A DNA stretch of 64,000 nt from Pandoraea iniqua (GTDB taxonomy: Bacteria; Pseudomonadota; Gammaproteobacteria; Burkholderiales; Burkholderiaceae): NCBI RefSeq assembly GCF_902459685.1, contig NZ_CABPSF010000011.1:84165-148164 (forward strand), read 5' to 3'. The stretch's first letter is position 1; every line of letters begins with the position of its first letter. Made by a program: the position numbers and the translations under genes. The notes below the pieces were generated by a model. That model was not told the origin of the DNA. It saw nothing but the letters and a program-made list of their open reading frames with translations, and did not search any database. Below are positions 15,867-25,997 of the stretch, one piece after another.

Positions 15867-18800
15867 TCAGAACTCATAGCGGAGCCCGACCTTCCCACCG
15901 ACGCCGGAATTACCGTGTCGCCCGGTGCGGACCTGCCCGTTCACCTCAGCGTAGCCCTGGAATCTCGGGCTGAACTGTCCAGTAAGGCCGAGGGCTAGTT
16001 GCATTGCACCGCCCACGCCTCCTGTCGAAAGCGGATCCGTGCCGGGCAAATTGACATCCCCCCCGAACATCTGGGTGTATCCCCAACCGATATCGGCGTA
16101 AGGTCTGGCGCTCGATGCAACACCCTGTATCGGGTAGCTGACACGCACGCCGGTGGCCGCCGTAATCGAGCGGCTATTGTTGATCCCTACGGCTACGCCA
16201 TCCGCATCGGTCATATTCCTGAAATTTGCCGTATGGCCAATAAACTGGACGCGCGGCTCGATCATGAGACCGGAAGTTAGCTCGATCTGCCGCCCGCCTT
16301 CCAGCGCCATGTCAAGGCCGGTTCCGTAAAGCGTACCAACGTTGCGAGCAAGGCTTTTCACCGTGGTCCGGTAAAATGTCCCCCCCAACACCGCATCGGC
16401 ATACCAGCCCTCCTGCGACATCCAGGTGGCCGTCAATGCGAGCGTCTGGGCCTGTACCGACAGATCACTGCTATTGTCCGCGGTGGTTCGCGGGGTCGCA
16501 TGGGCCGAACCAATCGTAGCAGCAACGCCGACCCGGAATGCATCGCCTCCCGATGTCGTGTAACGCAGGAAATTCCCGCCAAACTGCATCGCTTGCGTTT
16601 GCTGATCAAAGCCGTAGCCATATTTTTGGAAGGGGAGGTTCGGCGTATAGCTCCCTGTGTCGCCAAATACACGTGCAAAGGCTTCGCCACCCACAACCGA
16701 CGAACCGTTTGCACCGTGTCGAATATCGCCTAACCGAGAATGGAGCCCGTCCATCACCGTCGCCGCGTAACGCTGCAACACGAGCGGCGCGACCAAATAA
16801 GCACTCGCTTGCGGCACCAGCAGCGGCCGGCTCGGTACGACGGGGTCGTCTTTGGGTTGTCCCGGCGTCACATTACCCCCTGGATCTTCGTAAGCCGTCT
16901 GAAGACGATAGTCCCAGGTGTTGTCGCCGTTATTAGGCATAACACTCTGCGTCGGATCGGCTGCCCCCCACTTCGAACCCGGGCCGTAAGCAAAAAGCCG
17001 GTACTGATAGGCACTGTTGGCGCCCACAACATAGTTCGTGTCGAGTTGGAAAGAATTTGCGGCTGCAGTACCCCCGACCTGCACAAGCGAAATCCCTTCG
17101 TCACCATGCGCTTTGTTGTCGTTGCGCGTATTGGAATTCCCGCCCGAACCCGTCGTCGTCATATGCAATTTCGTGGTGCCAGTCGCATCCCCTGTGACGA
17201 TCATTCGGTCGGTATGCTGGTTGCTCATGCTCCCGCCGAGATTGAGCTCAGTACGCATGGCCAGTGTGCCGCCACCAGTGTAGTCACCGGCTACCGAAAG
17301 CGTTTGATACCCTCCACCGGGCGCCCCCCCTCCGAAGTTGACAGTTCCAAGATTGGTGAGGCTGTTGACCATCGAGTCGCCAGTCATATTCCACTGGCTC
17401 GCTGCGTCGGTGATCGCCATGTTGAACGTGCTGCCTGCGTCCGCTGCAACCGCTCCGGTATAGGTACTACCGGGATCCAAGCTCAGATTCACCGTGCTGC
17501 CTGAGCCACGCGTGAAACTACCGGTGTACGCGCTGCCGTTGTTCAGGTTCAGATTCAGCGTGGTTCCGGCATCTGCCATCACGGTGCCGTTGAGCGTTGA
17601 GCCGTTTGTTGTCAGCGTGCCGTTTCCGGCGGTCACATGGTAGAGCGCAGAGCCTGCACCGGTATTCACCGCCGTGTTGTTCAGCGTAACGTTCGTGTTG
17701 CCGTCGGAAACAATCCCGTCGCCAGCGCTATTGATGGTGCCGTTCGTAAAGCTCACGCTACTGTTATTGTGGGCTGCCACCGCGGCAACGCCGGCCGACG
17801 TGCTGTTGACGGTCGCAGGCCCCATATCGAGCGTGCCAGCGTTGGCGATTACCCCCGACATCCGGCTCGCGCCCGAGAACGCCAGCCGGCCATCGCCCTC
17901 TTTTGTGAATACAAAGTCAGTGCCATTGCTACCATGCACGCTACTCCAAGTCGTATCTGCACCGGCGTCGACGATGACGGCGCCATCCTTACGCAGCTCG
18001 ATGTCGCGTTGTGAGGTGAAACTCCCCGCCACTTCGAGCTTCCCGCCATTGAGGACCACCTCACGCGCAACGCTCGTATCGCCCAGGTTCTGATCCGCGC
18101 TGATCTTTAGAATACCGCCGTTGATGCGCGTGTTACCGACATACTCGTTGTCGCCGGTCAGCTCCAGCGTTCCATCTCCATCCTTGAGTACAAAAACGCC
18201 CTTACCGTTCGGCGACGCGGTACCGCTTCCGATTTGATAACCGATGGTCTCGGTATTACCGGTGCCAATGTCGTAGTGGACATTGTCATCAGCGCCAATG
18301 ACACCGCCCTTGGCGGCATTCGTTCCCTGGTCTATCGTGATGCGAGGCCAATTGGTGGCGTTGGTCTCATTCGGCGTACCAGCCTCCGACAGATCCAGCC
18401 AACCGCCGTCCAACGTGAACGTTTTGGTAAATGTTCCGGGTGTGACATTCTGCAACGCCAGCACACCGCCCTGAATATCCGTAGCGCCGGTGTAATTGAA
18501 CGCATTGCTGCCAGACAGCGTGAGCGTGCCGCTGTTCGTCTTGACAAGGTCGCCAGTGCCGTTGATCGAACCAGAGAATGTGCCACTGTTGGTGCCGTCG
18601 ACTGTCAGCGATTTAGCACCGATATTGATAGTGCCGTCCCCCGTTATCATGCCAACAGTGAAGCCGGTGCCTGAGACCGTTTGAGCATCCAACGTGCCAG
18701 ACGTACCGACGTTGATCGTATGACCGCTGGCATTAGCAGCACCGGTTGCCGACAATTGTCCGCCCTGAATGTCCGTAATGCCGGTGTGGTCGAACGAGTG

Positions 18801-20777
18801 GGCGCCGCCCAGCGTCAGCGTGGCGGTTCCATTTTTTATCAGTTGACCGTCTCCGTCGATCGTCCCGCTAAAGGCCGAATCGGTGGTGCTGTTGTTGACG
18901 TTCAGATTTCCGCCTAGATGGATCGTGCCATCGCCCGCAGTATTGCTGGTAATGCCGCCGAGTTCGAATGTGCCAACGGATGCATCGACGTTGAGCGTCG
19001 CTCCCGGGGCGGCAAAATCGAATTGCTTTCCCGCCGCCGAAGTTGCCGCGTCGCTGACCCCCAGCGTGGCAGTATCAGCGATATGCACCCCGCCGCCGAA
19101 CGCAAATGCGTCGCCCCCCGTCAGTGTCAGCGTACCTGTGCCGGAACGAGTGACGTCACCCGATCCATCGATTTTCCCTGCGTAGGTGGTGCTGGCCGAA
19201 CCGTTGACGATCAAACCATGCGAACCTAGTTCCATGGTTCCGCCCTTTCCCTCAAGCGAATCGATCGTAAGACTCGGTGCATTGATCCGCGAAATATCAA
19301 TCGTTCCGTAGTCGTCGATCCGGAACTTTGTATCTATCGCTGCCGCATCGTTCAGGTACTGAACGCTCCCTTCTTGTGCCGGGGTACCTCGCGCCCATAT
19401 CCCAACACCACTAGTTCCGCCTCCGGCGCCTTGGAAGATAACGGCGCCTCCATTCTCCGCTAGAATTCCCCATGATTCAGCCCCCAGAGTCATCGATGCG
19501 CCGTCGAACAGCGCACCGCTGAATGTTGCCGTACTGCTCACGCCGGTTACCCGAATCGCTGCAGCGTCTTTGCCGCTGACATCGAATGTAGGCAAGACAC
19601 TGCCAGGCAAAAATGTCTGCTGAGCACCGTTTGCAAGCGTCAAGCCGTACGCTCCATCGGCCGTCGTCTTCAGCGTGGTCGCTGCATCGAAATTCAACGT
19701 GTTGCCAGCCCCGTCAACATATACGGCATCTTTGCCGCCGTCGCCGGTCGATATTGTTGAATTGACCGTCGTCAAAGTGCCACTCCCCGATACGTTCACG
19801 CCCTCGCCTTGGTCGGCAGAAACACGTGTATTGGTGAGTGTAAGACTAGCGCTGCCCATGACATGGACACCGTCGGAATTGGAGCCATGCGTAGCAATGT
19901 TCCCGTCAGCCCATGCGACATTGGCATCAGTACCGGCGAGCAGCCCCAGCGAGCTCTCCCCTTTTGTCTCAATGCTGGACGACGTATCCGCGGTCAGCGT
20001 GCTCTTATTGCCATAGAAAACCACGCCAATCGAATTGTCTCCTGCAGTCGCAACTCTGAGATTGGTGAATGAAAAGTTATACCCCATAAGGCGTCCAACA
20101 TTCACGCCGTAAGCGTAACTGCGATCCGTACTGATGGTACTGTTAGAAATAGTCAGCGAGGCGTTTCCTTCTCTTGCCAAAATACCCGCATTGACTGAAT
20201 CGTAATCCCCGCCGGCATTCGTACCGTGAACGGAAATATCTGCGCTATCGATAGTGGCCGCTGCGCCATTCCCCATCTTTATCCCACTAGCACCATAACC
20301 GCTCACAATGACAGAGTTGCGCCGCCCATTGCTCACCGTCATATTCAGCTCGCTACCACCATCGACATATATCCCGTGCGCAGCATTTCCGTTTCCGTCA
20401 TCATCACCTGATGTAACAACCGACACGTTATTTAGTTCCGCCTTCGATCCTGAGCCGGACAAGAAAACGCCGACTGCAGCATTTCCTCTAGTCGTAATGA
20501 CATTGTTGTCGGGGGCGGCGTAAACGTTGCCGTCCGTGACAACAAAACCATGGTGACCATCGTCGGTTGTCACGATGGTATCGGCCGACGACAAATCTGT
20601 ATTCGTCACGGTGTCAGCGTAGTCCACCGCATACGCTGCACTGCTCATAGCGGCAAATGCAACAACACCTCCGGCCGCTGCAACCCGGCCCCACCCCCCG
20701 CCACTCTTAGCAAGCTCAGAGGCCACCACAGTTCGACCGGTATTTTTGTCTTTCGTGAGACGATATATTCTGTTCAT
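15867..20777 (-). CDS. Large ESPR-type autotransporter (type Va)
   Basis: 1636 residues from ATG at 20777. This start is chosen because it begins an ESPR extended signal sequence, MNRIYRLTKDKNTG then VVASELAKSGGG; the cleavage site is after SSAAYA (about residue 50). The passenger (about 51-1340) is a Gly/Asn/Thr/Ser-rich beta-helix with many repeated rungs and several PATR-like motifs (GTLTLSGSNAFNYTGATDIQ; TLELTGDNEYVGNTRINGG). The last ~280 residues form the translocation barrel (GEAFARVFGDTGSYTPNL ... GKVGLRYEF, terminal Phe). No catalytic protease or lipase motif was seen, so an adhesin or biofilm role is inferred. A single gene transcribed alone; terminator at about 15780. Confidence 0.93.
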   Translation of the reverse strand: MNRIYRLTKDKNTGRTVVASELAKSGGGWGRVAAAGGVVAFAAMSSAAYAVDYADTVTNTDLSSADTIVTTDDGHHGFVVTDGNVYAAPDNNVITTRGNAAVGVFLSGSGSKAELNNVSVVTSGDDDGNGNAAHGIYVDGGSELNMTVSNGRRNSVIVSGYGASGIKMGNGAAATIDSADISVHGTNAGGDYDSVNAGILAREGNASLTISNSTISTDRSYAYGVNVGRLMGYNFSFTNLRVATAGDNSIGVVFYGNKSTLTADTSSSIETKGESSLGLLAGTDANVAWADGNIATHGSNSDGVHVMGSASLTLTNTRVSADQGEGVNVSGSGTLTTVNSTISTGDGGKDAVYVDGAGNTLNFDAATTLKTTADGAYGLTLANGAQQTFLPGSVLPTFDVSGKDAAAIRVTGVSSTATFSGALFDGASMTLGAESWGILAENGGAVIFQGAGGGTSGVGIWARGTPAQEGSVQYLNDAAAIDTKFRIDDYGTIDISRINAPSLTIDSLEGKGGTMELGSHGLIVNGSASTTYAGKIDGSGDVTRSGTGTLTLTGGDAFAFGGGVHIADTATLGVSDAATSAAGKQFDFAAPGATLNVDASVGTFELGGITSNTAGDGTIHLGGNLNVNNSTTDSAFSGTIDGDGQLIKNGTATLTLGGAHSFDHTGITDIQGGQLSATGAANASGHTINVGTSGTLDAQTVSGTGFTVGMITGDGTINIGAKSLTVDGTNSGTFSGSINGTGDLVKTNSGTLTLSGSNAFNYTGATDIQGGVLALQNVTPGTFTKTFTLDGGWLDLSEAGTPNETNATNWPRITIDQGTNAAKGGVIGADDNVHYDIGTGNTETIGYQIGSGTASPNGKGVFVLKDGDGTLELTGDNEYVGNTRINGGILKISADQNLGDTSVAREVVLNGGKLEVAGSFTSQRDIELRKDGAVIVDAGADTTWSSVHGSNGTDFVFTKEGDGRLAFSGASRMSGVIANAGTLDMGPATVNSTSAGVAAVAAHNNSSVSFTNGTINSAGDGIVSDGNTNVTLNNTAVNTGAGSALYHVTAGNGTLTTNGSTLNGTVMADAGTTLNLNLNNGSAYTGSFTRGSGSTVNLSLDPGSTYTGAVAADAGSTFNMAITDAASQWNMTGDSMVNSLTNLGTVNFGGGAPGGGYQTLSVAGDYTGGGTLAMRTELNLGGSMSNQHTDRMIVTGDATGTTKLHMTTTGSGGNSNTRNDNKAHGDEGISLVQVGGTAAANSFQLDTNYVVGANSAYQYRLFAYGPGSKWGAADPTQSVMPNNGDNTWDYRLQTAYEDPGGNVTPGQPKDDPVVPSRPLLVPQASAYLVAPLVLQRYAATVMDGLHSRLGDIRHGANGSSVVGGEAFARVFGDTGSYTPNLPFQKYGYGFDQQTQAMQFGGNFLRYTTSGGDAFRVGVAATIGSAHATPRTTADNSSDLSVQAQTLALTATWMSQEGWYADAVLGGTFYRTTVKSLARNVGTLYGTGLDMALEGGRQIELTSGLMIEPRVQFIGHTANFRNMTDADGVAVGINNSRSITAATGVRVSYPIQGVASSARPYADIGWGYTQMFGGDVNLPGTDPLSTGGVGGAMQLALGLTGQFSPRFQGYAEVNGQVRTGRHGNSGVGGKVGLRYEF

Positions 20778-20949
20778 AAGAAAATCCGTTGAACGAGCAC
20801 TTTTTTCACCATAAATCAAGCGGCGCTCCTCCACGTTTTCAAAACCGCCTTTTACGTTTGATCAGAACGCAGAGATCTCGATTTCCGCCTCTTTCAGCTT
20901 GAGCTAGTATGTCGAAGCCAGTGCATGAGGCGACGGCTGCTCGAAAAGC

Positions 20950-21420
20950 AGGTGACGGATTTTGGGGCAGGCCGGCCAATTCACGCCATGTAGCAAAGCG
21001 CACGGCGTGCTATATGCGATGGAGCATCGCCCATAGAAATCAACGCTTGAGTGCGAACTGCGGCCCGATTGGTCCGAAACATGACGAAAGGGCCCGCGTA
21101 CGCTTTGGATCGCGGCGGCCCTGCATCCCCCCTCCCCGCGCGGGTCGATGGGAGCCCTTCGCGCGGTTGTGGGTTCTGGCCTCCGTTTAGACGAGCACTG
21201 CTGCACGCCGCCCAGGTCGGCGAGGTCAACCTTCGCTGCCGGACAGCTGTACAATTGATCCGTCACGACCTCGTACGGCGCCAGTGCCACGCGCTGCACG
21301 CGCTTGACGAAACGCTTGGCAGCGGCCTTGTCGCGCGGCTTTTGCTGCAGGATGTCCGATTCCGCGCCGAGCTTTTCGACGGCACACCCCGATGGCTCTC
21401 GTACATTTCACGCGTCGCAC
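20950..21420 (-). pseudogene. Decayed IS6-family transposase
   Basis: Minus-strand translation in shifting frames gives pieces in the family's order: PRDKAAAKRFVKRV; APYEVVTDQLYSCPAAKVDL (the VTDxLxSYxAAK block around the second Asp); a degraded NNRAENSHQPTR-like region; DPKRTRA; then CFGPIGPQFALKR and ATWRELAGL. Frameshifts and stops interrupt it, and the N-terminal HTH and terminal repeats are not seen. It is a fossil, not a functional gene. Confidence 0.65.
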
Positions 21421-21959
21421 TATCTTCCGGCCGCAGCTTTGTCGATAAGCGTAAATTCAGCCCCCCACAAATTCCCAGCTAAACGAGCGCAAAGCCTGCG
21501 TCCGCAACTGCATCGCGCCGATGCAACCGGTGATATGCAACGAAGTTGACTTCGTTGCGCTCCGGGCGACTGCCGTGTCAGGTGGAAACCGAGGTCCGTC
21601 GTGCACCGATACGCTTTGCTCGCCGTTACGCGGCAACGGATTATTCTCGTGCGACGTCAAACGCTAGTAAACTGCAAATATCAGCATCCGGCGCGTGCCA
21701 CAGCGGCTCCGTCAGCATGTCCAGCGATAGGCAGGGATAGCCACCACAAGCTCCGCACGTGAGCATTAAGCTGTGGGCTGTAGCGCTCGCTTTCGAGAGG
21801 GGTAGTGCCTGTCCGGGCAGGCCGGTAGGTGTAACAGTCGGCGCTTGAGCCGTCCATAGAGACCAGCAACGATAGCCGCAGCCGCCAGTCGCATAGCCCG
21901 GAGTCCAGGGCAAATGTTGCGTCGGGAGCCCTGAAGGGCGATAGGATGCTAGCTAAGCT

Positions 21960-22740
21960 AGCACAGCAGTACGAAGACAATCCAATCTGGACCACTTGCG
22001 CATACGAAGGCTCGGTTGCACGAGCGCGAGGCGGAAGTATTCGAGACGGGCATAGTGGACTTCAGCCGTTCGCCCGAGGACCTCATGGTGCTCCACGCGA
22101 AGATCTGACAGCAGACGCCAGGGAACGATTATTTGGAACGCGCGCTCGGCAAGGCGGGGCATTAGGCACAAGGCAATGTTTGACCGAAACCACGCACTAC
22201 CCGTCGTGCAGCAGGCGCCGCCTGATGCGAATTACCCATTCGAGCGTCAATTAGAATCGCGGCCAGCCAACGAAACGGGCCTAAAACTGACGCACCACAT
22301 CGGCAAACCTCATCTCGAGCCCCCTCCTCGATCGCTGGAGCAGCGCGCCTGCCGGGTCGCGTGGCATGGCAGAGGAGCGCCGGCACTTGGGTACGCTGCT
22401 GAAGCGTTTGGGCATCGAGGCGCTGAACCGCAAGCCGAACACGAACCGTAGCGACGAGCAGCACAGAATCGGGCAAGCGCCGCTGAGGTGATGACACTCG
22501 ACCGACCAATCAAGCGCGAGCGCCCGGCACCGGCCACACCTCGCTAGCTCGAGGTTTTGTGTACCCGACGCGACACTGGCCTGAGATAGCCGAACGGTAC
22601 TGGCCCACCCGGTGGTGATCACAATGGAAGTAATCCATGCCGCGGAAGCGCTTGACGAGGCCTGCACAAAATTCAGCAGACACAATGCTCCAGCGCGGGA
22701 GGACCTCCTCCATTCCGTACACTAGCGCGTCGTCAACATC
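21960..22740 (+). pseudogene. Decayed IS3-family element (orfA and orfB fragments)
   Basis: Plus-strand pieces follow IS3 order. An orfA tail reads AEVFETG then DLMVLHAKI and DYLERALGKAG. An orfB start reads MFDRNHALPVVQQAPPD. Then come AEERRHLGTLLKRLGIEALN and RKPNTNRSDEQHRI (the linker before the integrase core), LARGFVYPT, and VVITMEVIHAAEALDEACTK. Each matches the expected block of IS3 OrfA/OrfB in sequence, but many stops and frameshifts separate them. Confidence 0.65.
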
Positions 22741-23110
22741 CTAGCGGTCGTGATAGCAGCGATCGTCTGCACTCGCGCGGTGACCCAGCAAAGGCTCCGC
22801 ACTCGCCGCCGCAGCGCTCCGCGTGCGCTCTCGCGATTGAATCCACGTATGTGGCTGGTTCACGGTCCGCTGGCCTTCGTCGCGAATCCGACAATCGATA
22901 CTCGCGGTTGATGGTAAGCATCAATCAGCTTGGGCTCATGGTCAGCGCCAAGCTTCCGCTTCCCGCTGCTGTCACGCTAATCAGCCATAACGCAATGACG
23001 TCAACTCCCCTCCCCCCTTTATCACTTGCGTCCGCAAGTCGTTACCGCGGACGCAAGCGTGGACTCGTTCAATTGCGAATTCTAGGCGTGCATAAATTCG
23101 CGCTCGCTCC

Positions 23111-24493
23111 TTATGTATTGATCTCCAAGCGTGGCATCATCTTGCGCGAATGCTCCACCTCTTTGCCAGAACGTTCGACAACGTAATAGGCATCCAATGT
23201 CCCCACACCGGAGGCTCGCGCAGACGAATAGCCGTAGAGCAACTCGGCCGGGATCAGGCAGGTCTGGCTAACACTCGCATCATCAACTACTACCTCCCCC
23301 GTTGCTTGCCCAACATGAGACCTGGAACTATTTGGATAGTATGTATTGTTCATGTAACAAATCAGCGTGATCTTGTCGCCCTTTTTTATATCAGCGTATT
23401 TTGGGATCGTGAACTCAACTCCACCGTCTTTCGAGAGCACCTGATCGTTGACCGTCTGTATGGCCAACGTGGTCGGATATGGAGCACCTAATGTCCCGTC
23501 CGACGGAGGATAATTATCCGTGCTGCCTTCTGCTGTACACGATTCGATCGACCCCGTCACACCATCGGCGCTCATCCAATAATATGTATTGGACTCCCCT
23601 CCCGTCAGAAAATATGCCTTAGGAATACCGACTGTTCCGGCGATCAAGTCCCTCATCTCAACGACCGGGGATGCCATCTCATTATTTACTACTACAACCA
23701 CTTTTGTTGTTTGTGGAATCGAAATCTGCGCCGGGTCAACCGATACCCCCACTTGCGTACCAGGTAGATCATCGAGATATAAAACGTCGTCTCGCACTCC
23801 ATCAAAGATCAAGGGGCTTTGCCTACCACCTTCGGGGTCACGATCCAAAAACACCAATTCTTGAGTTGCAGCGCTGTCTCTCGAGCCGTAACCAGCTTTC
23901 ACTGAGACAATCCCCGCAGAGATCGCTGCAGCAAACTTCGCACCCGCGACTCCGCTACTACCGGTGTTCAGGAAATACGATTTTACTGGAAGCTGATCAT
24001 CATACGACATCTCCTGGCCGGAAAGCGTGAGAACTGCGATGTTACCGGAAGGTTCGATAGCAACTGAGAAATTCTTCGTTACGCCCCCTCCCGACGTTGG
24101 CTGCACGTATCCAACAATGTTGTATTCGTCAACATTATATTTATTTGGATCACCAGCCACATACGCCCACGATTTTCCCAAAACTATCGTACCCATAGCC
24201 ACGTCTGCAACGGTAAATTTTCCGCTCGTGGCAAGAACTGTTCCGACATCATCCAAAGCCTGCACCGTAAACTCCTCACCAACATTTAAATCTTTATTTA
24301 TTATATAAGTCCCCAATGAGGAAATCTTATCATCAACACTTCCACCTGGCGGGTCAAATCTCACCCCCGCGATACTTGCCTTGAATGTCACGTTCCGCGA
24401 CCCACTTGCCCCTTCCGAATCATAAAAAAAATAGATTCTTGAGTCACCACCAAGTGCCACGGTTCCAAATTTTGGCGAAAAAATCCCGGCCAT
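23111..24493 (-). CDS. Ig-like repeat protein, paralogue B
   Basis: 460 residues from ATG at 24493, preceded by a GGGGG stretch, starting MAGIFSPKFGTVALGGDSRI. No signal peptide, lipobox or membrane segment. It is beta-rich throughout, with beta-sandwich-like modules. The C-terminal part has the pattern FTIPKYADIKKGDKITLICY ... IPAELLYGYS ... GTLDAYYVVERSG, resembling Ig-like modules of large Pseudomonas/Burkholderia surface or secreted proteins. It is clearly paralogous to the protein encoded just upstream (24597-25997): DPPGG/DPPSG, RWAY/SWAY, YYWM/IYWM and YPPSDGTL/HPPTDGTL correspond. The coding sequence is AT-rich for this region. Function unknown; a secreted or cytoplasmic structural role is possible. 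Confidence 0.75.
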   Translation of the reverse strand: MAGIFSPKFGTVALGGDSRIYFFYDSEGASGSRNVTFKASIAGVRFDPPGGSVDDKISSLGTYIINKDLNVGEEFTVQALDDVGTVLATSGKFTVADVAMGTIVLGKSWAYVAGDPNKYNVDEYNIVGYVQPTSGGGVTKNFSVAIEPSGNIAVLTLSGQEMSYDDQLPVKSYFLNTGSSGVAGAKFAAAISAGIVSVKAGYGSRDSAATQELVFLDRDPEGGRQSPLIFDGVRDDVLYLDDLPGTQVGVSVDPAQISIPQTTKVVVVVNNEMASPVVEMRDLIAGTVGIPKAYFLTGGESNTYYWMSADGVTGSIESCTAEGSTDNYPPSDGTLGAPYPTTLAIQTVNDQVLSKDGGVEFTIPKYADIKKGDKITLICYMNNTYYPNSSRSHVGQATGEVVVDDASVSQTCLIPAELLYGYSSARASGVGTLDAYYVVERSGKEVEHSRKMMPRLEINT

Positions 24494-24596
24494 AGATACC
24501 CCCAAAAATTACAACCAATTAATCCGCATAAATTTCTAAAAAACCACACAATATTAAATCAACCAGAACCAACAAAAAACAAATTCCGCCATCGAG

Positions 24597-25997
24597 TTAT
24601 GTGTCTATTTTCATCTTAGGACTCATCGGCAATGAATATGCAAAATTAGCACCCGCCCTTGAAACCGTGTAATAGCACTCGAACGTACTTTCACCCACCC
24701 CGGACTTTGATCGAGAAAACCCACTCAACTGCAACGAACTGACCTTACAAGGCGGGACGCTGTTCGAGCCGGCACTCACCGTCACAGTTACTTTATCATT
24801 ATGTGGAGTGTCCGTACCTCCGTAAAAAGCATTTATGTAACAATTAAGCGTTACTTGATCCCCTGACTTCATACCTGCATAATTTGGAATATCGAACTGA
24901 ATAAAACCATCACCATCAGCCAGAGCCTCCTCATCGATCACCTGCAATGTTGGATCATCGGCCATCGGCCTCTGCAGCGTTCCGTCGGTCGGCGGATGGT
25001 TATAGGCGTTGCCTATCACCGTAAAGGAACGCACCGACGAAGCAACTGTTTCCCCCTCTGCCGATGTCCCCATCCAATAAATTGCATTACCTTGCTTTTC
25101 AGAAAAAACAGCAGGGGATAGATACAATCCATTTGACAAAGTCCACAAAGTAAAAATATCACCCACCATCTTATTATTCACGATCAATACTGCCCGCATG
25201 TTTAAATCCACCCCAGAAATATCAGCCCTATCGACCCAAACGCGAACACCTTGAGGCGACTCTTTGTCGAGATTAAGTTGATCATTGGAGTCCAGATTCA
25301 GCTTAGGTGGGGGCAAGGTTCCGGCGTCGGGCTGCTTGCTAATGAACACAACATCCTTTGCGTCAGAGGTGTGCCCTTTTCCAAACCCTGCTTCGATGGA
25401 AAAAATTCCAGTACTGTGATGTGCCGCCAAATTAATCTTTGCAACTCCGGGCTCCTCGGTAATTACAAAATAAGAAAAATAATCAAGCTCCGGATCGGGG
25501 CGCATCATGTTGAAGTCAGAATCCATCACCGCAAAATTTCCACCACCACGAGGCGTGAAATCAACGATATAATTATCGTAACGATTGTTGACCATCGGAT
25601 TTTCAAGCGTCAGATGCACTTCTATCGATTGATCCTCAGCCTTATACTCGGACGGCGTATTTGACGTGTATGCCCATCGTCGATTCAACATAACAACAAA
25701 ATTATTTGGGCTACGGACATCACATCTCGAACTAGTAATGTACGCACCATGTGAATCCGTTGCTGTTACGGTGAAATTCGTCCCTTCTAGATCTTGGGTA
25801 TTGGTATTTTCAATATTAACCCAGGTGTAAAGTCTTCCCGTACCTGGCTCCGGAAATCCAGAGGGCGGATCAAAAGTTACCCCAGGAACATTCGACTCCC
25901 ATCGGACTTCATCCTTGCCAGCGTACCCATCAAGAAAAATACGAGTCGTAGAATATGATGCCATTCTAAATTTCATACTCGGAACGATATTTCCCAT
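24597..25997 (-). CDS. Ig-like repeat protein, paralogue A
   Basis: 466 residues. ATG at 25997 is chosen because GGAG lies 8 bases upstream; it starts MGNIVPSMKFRMASYSTTRI. The architecture is the same as the downstream paralogue: an N-terminal beta domain with GVTFDPPSGFPEPG, a central region, and a C-terminal Ig-like module (FDIPNYAGMKSGDQVTLNCY, CKVSSLQLSGFSR, TFECYYTVSRAG). No signal peptide is visible. The two genes are about 100 bp apart, probably cotranscribed, and sit in an AT-rich island between IS fossils and an intact IS3 element, which suggests horizontal acquisition. No function can be assigned. Confidence 0.75.
   Translation of the reverse strand: MGNIVPSMKFRMASYSTTRIFLDGYAGKDEVRWESNVPGVTFDPPSGFPEPGTGRLYTWVNIENTNTQDLEGTNFTVTATDSHGAYITSSRCDVRSPNNFVVMLNRRWAYTSNTPSEYKAEDQSIEVHLTLENPMVNNRYDNYIVDFTPRGGGNFAVMDSDFNMMRPDPELDYFSYFVITEEPGVAKINLAAHHSTGIFSIEAGFGKGHTSDAKDVVFISKQPDAGTLPPPKLNLDSNDQLNLDKESPQGVRVWVDRADISGVDLNMRAVLIVNNKMVGDIFTLWTLSNGLYLSPAVFSEKQGNAIYWMGTSAEGETVASSVRSFTVIGNAYNHPPTDGTLQRPMADDPTLQVIDEEALADGDGFIQFDIPNYAGMKSGDQVTLNCYINAFYGGTDTPHNDKVTVTVSAGSNSVPPCKVSSLQLSGFSRSKSGVGESTFECYYTVSRAGANFAYSLPMSPKMKIDT

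Noticed and set aside
16740..20523. Several long plus-strand frames opposite the large autotransporter
   Set aside because: They are antisense shadows of a repetitive Gly/Thr-rich gene with biased codons; none has a start signal or domain.
15867..20777. Repetitive DNA in the autotransporter as a possible CRISPR or minisatellite
   Set aside because: The repetition is at protein level (beta-helix rungs) with diverged nucleotides and no regular spacer pattern.
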